From positions 1 to 13,844 of the forward strand of contig VBOK01000095.1 of NCBI GenBank assembly GCA_005877565.1: 13,844 nt of DNA, in the 5' to 3' direction. A model generated the notes under the pieces. It was given only the letters and a program-made list of their open reading frames with translations. It searched no databases and was not told the DNA's origin. Both the position numbers and the translations under genes were made by a program. The stretch's first letter is position 1. Each line of letters starts with the position of its first letter. The stretch comes from Nitrospirota bacterium (GTDB taxonomy: Bacteria; Nitrospirota; Nitrospiria; Nitrospirales; NS-4). This document shows positions 1-7,473 of this stretch, one piece after another.

Positions 1-1370
1 GACCCGCCGATCGTGAACCGCTCATCGTTCTTATAAAGGATGGGCGTCTTGGGGCGCCCGGTACGGATGTAGACCATCCCTTTGTGATCCGCGGCCTGTG
101 CGGTCAGCCAGTGCGTGCAGACGGCGTCAGACGGATAGAGCACCACGACGCCTGGCTGCGCTGCCATCATGGCCAGATCCTCGAGTCCCATCTGCGACGG
201 TCCATCTTCGCCGATGGAGACCCCGACATGTGAGCCCATGAGCTTGATGTTCGACCGGCTGATGGCAGCCATGCGGATGAAGTCATAGGCCCGGGTCAAA
301 AAGCAGGCGAAGGTGGCCGCAAACGGAATCTTGCCCTGGCTCGCCAGGCCCACCGCGATCCCGATCATGTTCTGCTCGCCGATCCAGGTCTCGAAGAACC
401 GCGCGGGGAGCTTCTTGGCGAACTTCTCCGTGAACGTCGAGTTCTTTACGTCGGCGTCGAGGACGACGACCAGAGGATTCGCCTCGCCCAGTTTGACCAG
501 GGTCGCGCCGAAGGCCTCCCGCGTGGCCACTGAGTCTGTGGGGGCGTATTCCGGAGGCGCGATCGGCTTGGCCGGCGCCGGTGAGATAGCAATCGGATCC
601 GGCTTGCGAATCTCCACCTTCGGCGGTGTGGGCAGGAGCTTCGAGCTGAGTTCGGCCAGAGCTTTGTCGGCCTCCTCACCTTTCTTCAAGGGCTTGCCGT
701 GCCAGTCCGGCTTGTCTTCAACGAACGAGATCCCCTTGCCCTTGAGCGTGCGGGCCAGGACGACCGTGGGCCGGCCTTTCGTCCGGGCCGCCTGGGCGAA
801 CGCGTCCAAGAGTTTGTCGATATCGTGCCCGTCCACGGGGACGGCGTTCCAGCCGAACGCGCTCCAGCGCGTGCGGTACGCCTCCACATCGTGCTGCAGA
901 AGGGTGGGGTCGCTCTGGCCGAGACGGTTGATGTCCACGATCGCGCAGAGATTGTCGAGCTGGTAGTGGCGGGCGATCTCGGCAGCCTCCCAGATGGAGC
1001 CCTCCAGGGACTCGCCATCGCCCATCAGGACGTACGTGCGGTAGCTCGACTTGTCCAGGTACTTGGCGTTGATGCGCAACAGTTCCTCCGGATTGAACGC
1101 GCCGGCTTCGGCCCACGCCGCGTACAGCAGCGGCGCCGCGTGGCCTTTGGACAGGACGAACCGGTCGTTGTTCGGATGCTTCGGGTTGCGTGGATCGAAC
1201 CGCATGACCGAGAAGAACAGGGTCGCAACGATGTCAGCCGCCGAGCAGCAGCTGGTCGGGTGGCCGCTGCCGGCTTCGGTCGTGGCGCGAACGCTCAGGA
1301 TCCGCAGCCGGGCGGCGCGGTGTGACAGCGCGGCGACAAGGGTGTCAGCGGACGTGGATGTCGTTGGCAC
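1..1370 (-). CDS. tkt: Transketolase, 5' part only (runs off left edge), with an internal in-frame deletion
   Basis: Thiamine-diphosphate enzyme of the pentose phosphate/Calvin pathways, moving two-carbon ketol units between sugar phosphates in the cytoplasm. 456 codons lie in the window; the C-terminal domain is outside. The GTG start at 1370 has AGGAG eight bases upstream. Visible: SGHPTS (about 35-40), KGHAAP (His77), MGDGE (Asp118), DINRLGQSD (Asn148), then after a Pro-rich linker the pyrimidine-domain motif IGEQN with catalytic Glu332, and GSHVGVSIGEDGPSQMGLED. This resembles the single-chain human-type enzyme. Odd: residues 97-103 read LLRINAK, joining sequence that in relatives is separated by about 37 residues containing DLEGHP and GSLGQG, which contact thiamine diphosphate. 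The gap is in frame, so the frame stays open, but activity is doubtful unless it is an assembly error. Transcribed divergently from glyQ. Confidence 0.93.
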   Translation of the reverse strand, partial: MPTTSTSADTLVAALSHRAARLRILSVRATTEAGSGHPTSCCSAADIVATLFFSVMRFDPRNPKHPNNDRFVLSKGHAAPLLYAAWAEAGAFNPEELLRINAKYLDKSSYRTYVLMGDGESLEGSIWEAAEIARHYQLDNLCAIVDINRLGQSDPTLLQHDVEAYRTRWSAFGWNAVPVDGHDIDKLLDAFAQAARTKGRPTVVLARTLKGKGISFVEDKPDWHGKPLKKGEEADKALAELSSKLLPTPPKVEIRKPDPIAISPAPAKPIAPPEYAPTDSVATREAFGATLVKLGEANPLVVVLDADVKNSTFTEKFAKKLPARFFETWIGEQNMIGIAVGLASQGKIPFAATFACFLTRAYDFIRMAAISRSNIKLMGSHVGVSIGEDGPSQMGLEDLAMMAAQPGVVVLYPSDAVCTHWLTAQAADHKGMVYIRTGRPKTPILYKNDERFTIGG

Positions 1371-1431
1371 AGAGCGCTCTCCTAATTGTATGGATTCAGG
1401 GTAAGACGCAGCGGGTTGATGCGCATACTGG

Positions 1432-1460
1432 AGCCTAACAAATGGCGTCGAGTCAGTCAA
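1432..1460 (-). promoter_or_regulatory. Probable sigma-70-type promoter of tkt
   Basis: On the minus strand, TTGACT (1460-1455) is followed after 17 bases by TAGGCT (1437-1432), preceded by TGT as an extended -10. It lies about 62 bases upstream of the tkt GTG. The 11 bases CATTTGTTAGG are shared with the opposite glyQ promoter. Read by eye; no transcription start is known. Confidence 0.55.
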
Positions 1461-1479
1461 TCGGGGGTCTCGTCGTTCA

Positions 1480-1509
1480 TTGACAATCTTTTGCGACATT
1501 TGTTAGGGT
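1480..1509 (+). promoter_or_regulatory. Probable sigma-70-type promoter of glyQS
   Basis: TTGACA (1480-1485) is a perfect -35. After 18 bases comes TAGGGT (1504-1509), with TGT just before it as an extended -10. Transcription would start near 1516, about 30 bases before the chosen glyQ GTG. This supports that start over the GTG at 1508, which would lie inside the promoter. Its -35 lies 20 bp from that of the divergent tkt promoter. Confidence 0.6.
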
Positions 1510-1546
1510 GAAATCCCTCCGCTGTTCTGATCAGGAGACTGCAAGT

Positions 1547-2398
1547 GTGACCCTTCAGAATCTGCTCCTTACCTTGCATCATTTTTGGGCCGATCGAGGT
1601 TGCGTCATTCACGAACCCTACGACCTGGAAGTCGGAGCGGGGACGTTCCATCCGGCCACATTTCTCAAGGTGTTAGGCCCTGACCCCTGGCGCACGGCCT
1701 ACGTGCAGCCTTGCCGGCGGCCCACAGACGGGCGGTATGGAGAAAACCCCAACCGCCTCCAGCACTACTACCAATACCAGGTCATCCTGAAACCCTCGCC
1801 GGACGATGTCCAGGATCTCTACCTCCAGAGCCTTCGCGCGCTCGGCATCAACCCCAAGCAGCACGACATCCGGTTTGTGCAGGACGACTGGGAGTCGCCC
1901 ACGCTGGGCGCCTGGGGACTTGGGTGGGAGGTGCGGCTCGACGGGATGGAGATCACCCAGTTCACGTACTTCCAAGAGGTGGGCGGGATCGAACTGAATC
2001 CGATCTCGGCCGAGATCACCTACGGGACTGAGCGGATCGCCATGTACCTGCAAGGCGTGGACAATGTCTTTGACCTGAAATGGACGGACCGCGTGACCTA
2101 TGGCGACATCCACCATGAGGGCGAAGTTCAGTTCTCGAAATACAACTTCGAGGCCGCCGATGTGAAAGTGCTGATGTCCACCTTCACAGCCTATGAGGCC
2201 GAGGGCAAACGCCTGGCCGGACAGGGCTTGGTCCTGCCGGCGTATGATTGTTGTGTGAAGACCTCCCATCTCTTCAATTTGCTCGATGCGCGCGGCGCCC
2301 TGAGCGTGGCGGAACGGACCGCCTATATCGCTCGTGTCCGTGGCCTCGCCAGGCTCTGCGCGGAAGGGTACCTTGGAGTAGCAAAGGGACAGGCATGA
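1547..2398 (+). CDS. glyQ: Glycyl-tRNA synthetase, alpha subunit
   Basis: Catalytic subunit of the bacterial alpha2beta2 glycyl-tRNA synthetase, a class II enzyme that activates glycine with ATP and charges tRNA-Gly in the cytoplasm. 283 residues, slightly shorter than the E. coli protein (about 303). The typical GlyQ sequence runs throughout: EVGAGTFHPAT near the N-terminus, then AYVQP, RRPTDGRYGENPNRLQHYYQ, LGAWGLGWEV, GMEITQFTYFQ, ISAEITYGTERIAMYLQGVD and SHLFNLLDARGALSVAER. I chose GTG at 1547: AGGAG lies nine bases upstream at 1533-1537, and the protein then begins like other GlyQ proteins. The in-frame GTG at 1508 would add 13 unrelated residues and overlap the promoter. The stop overlaps the glyS start (ATGA), so the subunits are probably translationally coupled. 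No key segment is missing. Confidence 0.97.
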   Translation: MTLQNLLLTLHHFWADRGCVIHEPYDLEVGAGTFHPATFLKVLGPDPWRTAYVQPCRRPTDGRYGENPNRLQHYYQYQVILKPSPDDVQDLYLQSLRALGINPKQHDIRFVQDDWESPTLGAWGLGWEVRLDGMEITQFTYFQEVGGIELNPISAEITYGTERIAMYLQGVDNVFDLKWTDRVTYGDIHHEGEVQFSKYNFEAADVKVLMSTFTAYEAEGKRLAGQGLVLPAYDCCVKTSHLFNLLDARGALSVAERTAYIARVRGLARLCAEGYLGVAKGQA

Positions 2399-4503
2399 CA
2401 CGAAAGGCTGGCACTGCTCACGAACTGCTGCTGGAGATCGGGACCGAGGAATTGCCCTCGCAGTTTGTGCCGCCGGCGCTCGCCGAGTTGAAAGAGCGGG
2501 CTGCCCACCTGCTCAAAGACGCTCGCCTCCACCACGGGACGATCAAGACCCTGGGGACGCCCCGTCGTTTGACGCTTTGGGTGCAGGAACTGGCGGACCA
2601 CCAGGAACCTATCTCCGCGGAAGTGATGGGGCCGTCCAAAGCCGTCGGGTTCGATGCCCAGGGCCAGCCAACCAAGGCGGCGATCGGATTTGCGGGTTCG
2701 CAGGGTGTGCCGGTGACTTCGCTGGAAGTCCGACCGACGCCCAGAGGTGACTACCTGTTCGCCGTGAAGAAGGAGCCCGGTCGCAAGACGACGGTGTTAC
2801 TGCCCGGATTTCTCACGGAGTTGATGGGCGGTCTTTCGTTTCCGAAGGCGATGCGGTGGAACGAGACAAACGTCCGATTCGCGCGTCCGGTTCGCTGGAT
2901 CTTGGCCCTCTACGGCGGGAAACCCGTCCGGTTCCAGTTTGCGGGGTTGACGGCGAGCGATAGCACCTATGGCCATCGGTTTCTCTCTCCGGGACGACCG
3001 TTTTGCGTCAAGGACTTCCGATCGTACGACAAGACATTGGAGAAGGCCGGCGTTATCGGGGATCAGGACCGTCGACGGACCATGATCGCCGCGCAAATGG
3101 ACAAGATCGCCAGGCAGAAGAAAGGGCTCCTGCATAAAGATGAGGCACTCTTGGATCAAGCTGTCTTCTCGGTTGAAATGCCACAGGTCCTCGTCGGTTC
3201 CTTCGACGGAAAGTATCTGACGCTTCCCAAGGAAGTTCTCATGACGGCGATGAAAGAACATCAAGGCTATTTCTCGCTGGTAGGCAAAGATGGCAAATTG
3301 CTGCCAAACTTTGTGGCCGTGGTCAACATGCGCGGCAGCGAGGCTGTGATTCGGACCGGTAACGAGCGAGTGTTGGCAGCACGCCTGGCGGACGCCAAGT
3401 TTTTCTTCGACGAAGATCGCAAGACACGGCTGGATAGCCGGCAGGAGAAACTCAAAGGGGTGACCTTCCACCAGAAGATCGGGACGCTCCATCAGAAAGT
3501 AGATCGAATTGAAAAGCTGACGGGCAAGCTGGTTGGGAGACTTAACTTGCCCAATGTCCTTTCCGTCTGCCAACGTGCCGCCATGCTCTGCAAGGCCGAC
3601 CTCGTGACCGGCATGGTCGGGGAGTTCCCAACCCTGCAGGGCATCATGGGACGGGAGTACGCCTTGCATGACGGCGAGCCCAAGGCGGTGGCCGACGCGA
3701 TCGCGGAACATTACCTGCCCCGCTTTGCGGAGGATGCGATCCCCGACAGTTTGGCCGGCAAGGTCCTTTCCCTGGCCGACCGCCTGGATACACTCGCGGC
3801 TTTCTTCGCTGTCGGGCTTGTGCCGTCCGGATCGCAGGACCCGTTCGCCCTCCGGCGTCATGCCTATGCCGTCGTCAGGATCCTGGCAGAAGGTGATTTG
3901 CACATGGACATGCTTTGGGCTGTGGAATATACGCTCGGCTTACTGAGGGATCAGGGAATTGGAGTTGATAACAAGGCGCTGGATCAACTTCGGTCCTTTT
4001 TTAGCGAGCGGTTGCGGTATTATGCTCAGGAGGTCGCCAAGCTGCGTGGTGATCTGGTTGAGGCAGTGCTGGCTCGGTGGCAATCCGGCTCGTTCGATCC
4101 GAAGGACATCATGGCACGTGCCGGGGTATTACAGGCCTTTGCCACCCGGCCGGAGTTCGAGGCGCTCGTGATCGCCTTCAAGCGAGCTGAAAACATCACG
4201 AAGACCCAGGTCGAGGACAAAGTTGACGGCGTGTTGTTGAAGGAAGCGGTTGAAAAGAGCTTGTACACGGCCGTGTGCGCGGCGGAAGATGTAGTGCCTG
4301 GACTTATAAAGGATGCAAAATACAAGGACGCGCTCGAGGCGTTGGTCAAACTCAAGGCCCCTATTGACGCCTTCTTTAACGGAGTGATGGTCATGGTCGA
4401 CGACGAAACGCTCCGCCGCAACCGACTGGCCTTACTGGTCCGTGTGCGCAACCTCTTCCGTCAGTACGCAGACTTTTCCAAGGTCAGCAGCGAACTGAAA
4501 TAA
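2395..4503 (+). CDS. glyS: Glycyl-tRNA synthetase, beta subunit
   Basis: Large beta subunit of the two-subunit glycyl-tRNA synthetase; it binds tRNA-Gly and works with GlyQ. 702 residues, close to the E. coli length (689). It begins ELLLEIGTEELPSQFVPPAL, the typical GlyS N-terminus. Other hallmarks are LPKAMRW-like FPKAMRWNETNVRFARPVRW, MKEHQGYFSLVGKDGKLLPNF-type sequence, RLADAKFFFDEDRKTRLD, MGREYALHDGE, DRLDTLAAFF and DPFALRRHAYAVVRI, then a C-terminal DALR-like helical region ending in APIDAFFNGVMVMVDDE and RRNRLALL. The ATG at 2395 overlaps the glyQ stop by four bases and fits the family N-terminus. The frame is open further upstream to 2248, but that part merely overlaps glyQ. Followed by 67 bases and ppdK. 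Appears intact. Confidence 0.97.
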   Translation: MTRKAGTAHELLLEIGTEELPSQFVPPALAELKERAAHLLKDARLHHGTIKTLGTPRRLTLWVQELADHQEPISAEVMGPSKAVGFDAQGQPTKAAIGFAGSQGVPVTSLEVRPTPRGDYLFAVKKEPGRKTTVLLPGFLTELMGGLSFPKAMRWNETNVRFARPVRWILALYGGKPVRFQFAGLTASDSTYGHRFLSPGRPFCVKDFRSYDKTLEKAGVIGDQDRRRTMIAAQMDKIARQKKGLLHKDEALLDQAVFSVEMPQVLVGSFDGKYLTLPKEVLMTAMKEHQGYFSLVGKDGKLLPNFVAVVNMRGSEAVIRTGNERVLAARLADAKFFFDEDRKTRLDSRQEKLKGVTFHQKIGTLHQKVDRIEKLTGKLVGRLNLPNVLSVCQRAAMLCKADLVTGMVGEFPTLQGIMGREYALHDGEPKAVADAIAEHYLPRFAEDAIPDSLAGKVLSLADRLDTLAAFFAVGLVPSGSQDPFALRRHAYAVVRILAEGDLHMDMLWAVEYTLGLLRDQGIGVDNKALDQLRSFFSERLRYYAQEVAKLRGDLVEAVLARWQSGSFDPKDIMARAGVLQAFATRPEFEALVIAFKRAENITKTQVEDKVDGVLLKEAVEKSLYTAVCAAEDVVPGLIKDAKYKDALEALVKLKAPIDAFFNGVMVMVDDETLRRNRLALLVRVRNLFRQYADFSKVSSELK

Positions 4504-4570
4504 TGCTTAGGGCAAAGAAGGTTATATGCGAATAGTTCAACCGATCATTTAGATTTGATACGAGGGAATC

Positions 4571-4810
4571 GTGGCCACTAAGAAATACGTCTATTTCTTC
4601 GGCAACGGCAAGGCGGAAGGGGACGGGGACATGAAGGACCTGCTGGGCGGCAAGGGCGCCGGCCTGGCGGAGATGACCAATCTGGACGTACCGGTCCCCG
4701 CGGGGTTCACGATCAGCACCGAAGCCTGCGTGGCCTACTTCAAGAACAAGAGGAAGTATCCTCCGGGACTCTCAATCTGGGGCTCAACGACCGGACCGTC
4801 CAGGGGCTGA
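4571..4810 (+). pseudogene. ppdK: Pyruvate phosphate dikinase, 5' fragment ending at a frameshift
   Basis: First 67 residues of PPDK, then about 12 out-of-frame residues and a TGA at 4808-4810. The GTG start has a weak purine stretch (GAGGGA) just upstream, and the protein opens with the typical YVYFFGNGKAEGDGDMKDLL and GGKGAGLAEM of the ATP-grasp domain. Homology stops at KYPPGL (codons ending 4771). In relatives, about 45 residues follow, including the ATP-contacting SVRSGA and MPGMMDTV segments. Here the sequence jumps straight to LNLGLND, but in another frame (from 4771). The join CTCTC could be short homology at a deletion end. On its own this 79-aa product would have no activity. No convincing promoter was found in the gap after glyS, so ppdK may be read from the glyQ promoter. 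Confidence 0.85.
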
Positions 4811-7308
4811 TCCGCAAGACGAGCAACGAGCGGTTTGCCTACGACGCCTACCGGCGATTTATCGCGATGTTCTCCACGGTCGTGATGGACCTCAAGCGCG
4901 AGCGGTTCGAGGAGGTTCTGAAAGAGAAGAAGGCTGAGACGGGTGCGGTCCATGACACCGATCTCGGTGCCGCGGCGTTGAAGGATCTGGTCGCGCGCTA
5001 CAAGCGGATCGTGAAGGAGGAGACCGGGCATGAGTTCCCGGACGATCCGTACGAGCAGCTCAAGATGGGAATCAATGCGGTGTTCAACTCCTGGTACGGG
5101 GCGCGGGCGGTCACCTACCGGCGGCTCTATGACATTCCCGATGACTGGGGCACGGCGGTGAATGTGGTGGCGATGGTGTTCGGCAACCTGGGGGAGACCA
5201 GCGGAACCGGCGTGGCCTTCACGCGGGACCCCGCCACGGGCATGCCGAACTTTTTCGGCGAGTGCCTGCTGAACGCCCAGGGAGAGGACGTGGTCGCCGG
5301 CATCCGCACGCCGCTGCCGGTCCAGGCCCTGGCGAAGCCGCTCCCGCAGGCCTACCAGGACCTCATGAAGACCTATAAGAAGCTCGAGCGTCACTACCGC
5401 GACATGCTCGACCTGGAGTTCACGATCCAGGAAGGCAAGCTGTACATGCTCCAGACCCGTGTCGGGAAGCGCACGGGCATCGCGGCCGTGCGGATTGCGG
5501 TGGATCTGGTCAATGAAGGCGTGATCACCAAGCGCGAGGCGGTGATGCGCGTCGGGCCGGAACAGCTCGCGCAGTACCTCTATCCCATCTTTGATCCGAA
5601 ACAGGAAGGCAAGCACCAGCCGGTGGGCAAGGGCCTGCCCGCTGGACCCGGCGCCGCGGCCGGCAAGATTGCGCTCACGCCGGATAAGGCGGTGGAGATG
5701 AAGGAGCGCGGCGAGCGTGCGATCCTCGTCCGTCGCGAGACCAGCCCCGACGACATCCACGGCATGAATGCGTCAGTGGGCTTCCTGACGTCAAGGGGAG
5801 GCATGACCTCCCACGCGGCAGTGGTGGCGCGCCAGATGGGCAAAGTCTGCGTGGCGGGCTGCGAAGCACTGGACGTAAGAGACAATGCGACGATCCGCTT
5901 CGGGTCGCTCACGCTCAAGGAAGGCGATGCTCTCTCCATCAATGGCTTCACGGGCGCCGTGTACGCGGGCGAGATCCCGGTCGTCGAATCCGAGATCATC
6001 CAGATCATTCAAGGGCACCTCAAGCCAGAGGAGTCAGAGAAATACCGGTACTTCTCCACCTTGCTTAAGTGGGCCGACGAGTTCCGGACGCTCGGCGTGC
6101 GGGCCAATGCAGATATCCCGGAACAGGCGCTCATCGCGCGCGGCTTCGGCGCAGCGGGCATCGGGCTCTGCCGGACCGAGCACATGTTCTTCGCCGAGGA
6201 CCGTGTCCCGATCATGCAGCGGATGATCCTGACCAAGACCCGTGAGGACCGTGAGCGCGAGCTGGCCAAGCTACTGCCGCTGCAGAAGAGCGATTTCATC
6301 GGACTCTACCGCGCCATGAAGGGCTATCCGGTGACCATCCGCCTGCTGGACCCCCCGCTGCACGAGTTTCTGCCCAAGCGTGAGGAGCTGATGGTGGAGA
6401 TCGCGCGCATGGAGTTGAACCGGGCCGACCCGGGGAGCATTGCCGAGAAGCAGAAACTGCTGGCCCGCATCGAGGAACTGCACGAGTTCAACCCCATGCT
6501 GGGCCTCCGCGGCTGCCGCCTCGGCATCACGATGCCGGAGATCACCCGGATGCAGGTCCAGGCTGTCATGGAAGCGGCTTGCGAGGTCACGCGGGAAGGC
6601 ATCAAGGTCGTGCCCGAGATCATGATCCCGCTGGTCGGCCTGGCCGCCGAGATGAAGGCCCAGAAGGACCTGGTGCGGGAAGTTGCCGCCGACACCATGC
6701 GTCGCTACCAGACGAAGTTTCCCTATCTCGTCGGGACCATGATCGAGCTGCCGCGCGCGGCGATCACCGCCGACAAGATCGCGCGCGAGGCGGACTTCTT
6801 CTCGTTCGGCACGAACGACCTCACCCAGACGACGTTTGGCTTCTCCCGCGACGACGCCGCGAAGTTCACAGACTTCTACATGAACCGGCGCGACCGCTGC
6901 CCGCGGTGCCTGAGCCGCGAGGTGGACCAGAAGACCATGCAGTGCCGGGCCTGCGGCCTGCGGCTCAGCGGGACCCCCGACAACATCCTCGACGCCGATC
7001 CCTTTGCCACGCTCGACCAGGAAGGGGTGGGAGGCCTCATGAAACTGGCGATCGAGCGGGGCCGGATGACGCGGCCGGATCTCAAGCTGGGGATCTGCGG
7101 CGAGCATGGGGGAGATCCCGCGTCCATCGCCTTCTGTCACATCCTCGGTCTCGACTATGTCAGTTGCTCGCCGTACCGGGTGCCGATCGCGAGGCTTGCC
7201 GCGGCGCAGGCCGCCATCAAAGAAGCCTCGGATGGAAACGCCGTGCGACCCGCTAAGCGTCGGCTTGCCAATCGCGTTGTACGGCGCACATCACGCCTGC
7301 GGAAGTAG
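4771..7308 (+). pseudogene. ppdK: Pyruvate phosphate dikinase, main 3' part (possible restart ATG at 4867)
   Basis: Remainder of PPDK, which interconverts pyruvate + ATP + Pi and PEP + AMP + PPi in the cytoplasm. Homology runs in this frame from LNLGLND at 4771; ATG 4867 (MFSTVVMDLKRERF) is an internal methionine, giving 813 residues if used. Visible: rest of the ATP-grasp domain (DSWYGARAV-like NSWYGARAVTYRRL, TGVAFTRDPATG, LEFTIQEGKLYMLQTR); swivelling domain with catalytic His in GGMTSHAAVVAR (codon 5812-5814); PEP-binding barrel with RTEHMFF, GTNDLTQTTFGFSRDD, and catalytic Cys in GICGEHGGDP (codon 7096-7098). Odd: CPRC-x11-CRAC (cysteine codons 6898, 6907, 6943, 6952) is inserted before DPFATLDQEGVG, and there is an arginine-rich tail of about 24 residues. 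The catalytic His and Cys are present, but the ATP-binding RSGA segment is lost at the upstream deletion, so kinase activity from ATP is unlikely as sequenced. Confidence 0.88.
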
Positions 7309-7340
7309 CCCGAACCTGGACACAACGCTTCAAGCTTATG

Positions 7341-7434
7341 TCCTCCCCCTCGATGGGGGAGGACGAAGGTGGGGGTGGACCACTGATGCATGCAGTCACC
7401 CCCCACCCTCACCCTCCCCCGCAAGGGGGGAGGG
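7341..7434. repeat. Inverted pair of C/G-rich hairpins (REP/BIME-like)
   Basis: Two related hairpins face each other. The first has a 9-bp stem, TCCTCCCCC (7341-7349) with GGGGGAGGA (7355-7363), and a TCGAT loop. The second has CCCTCCCCC (7412-7420) with GGGGGAGGG (7426-7434) and a GCAAG loop. Between them GGTGGGGGTG (7369-7378) is nearly complementary to CACCCCCCACC (7397-7407), so the whole region can fold into one large cruciform. It fills most of the 165-base gap between ppdK and ribD. This looks like a dispersed intergenic repeat of the REP type. No T-run follows either hairpin, so it is not a classic terminator, though it could still stop or stabilise transcripts. Confidence 0.7.
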
Positions 7435-7473
7435 AACACTATTAGTCATCTTCGCTTGAGCGTGTGGATTGCG

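Noticed and set aside
2248..2394. N-terminal extension of glyS
   Set aside because: The frame is open but overlaps glyQ, and the family N-terminus begins right after ATG 2395, which overlaps the glyQ stop in the usual ATGA way.
2797..3903. Long minus-strand open frame (368 codons) opposite glyS
   Set aside because: It lies wholly antisense to a well-conserved glyS, has no recognisable domain and no start signals. GC-rich coding DNA often leaves such frames open.
4504..4570. Promoter or terminator between glyS and ppdK
   Set aside because: AT-rich words such as TTATAT and TTTAGAT occur, but none pairs with a -35 at proper spacing, and there is no hairpin with a T-run.
4735..5760. Long minus-strand open frame (341 codons) opposite ppdK, and another at 6271-7140
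   Set aside because: The sense strand carries unmistakable PPDK motifs. The antisense products are rich in His, Arg and Leu with no domain.
7309..7473. FMN riboswitch before ribD
   Set aside because: None of the conserved FMN aptamer segments is visible. The region is filled with the C/G-rich hairpin pair.
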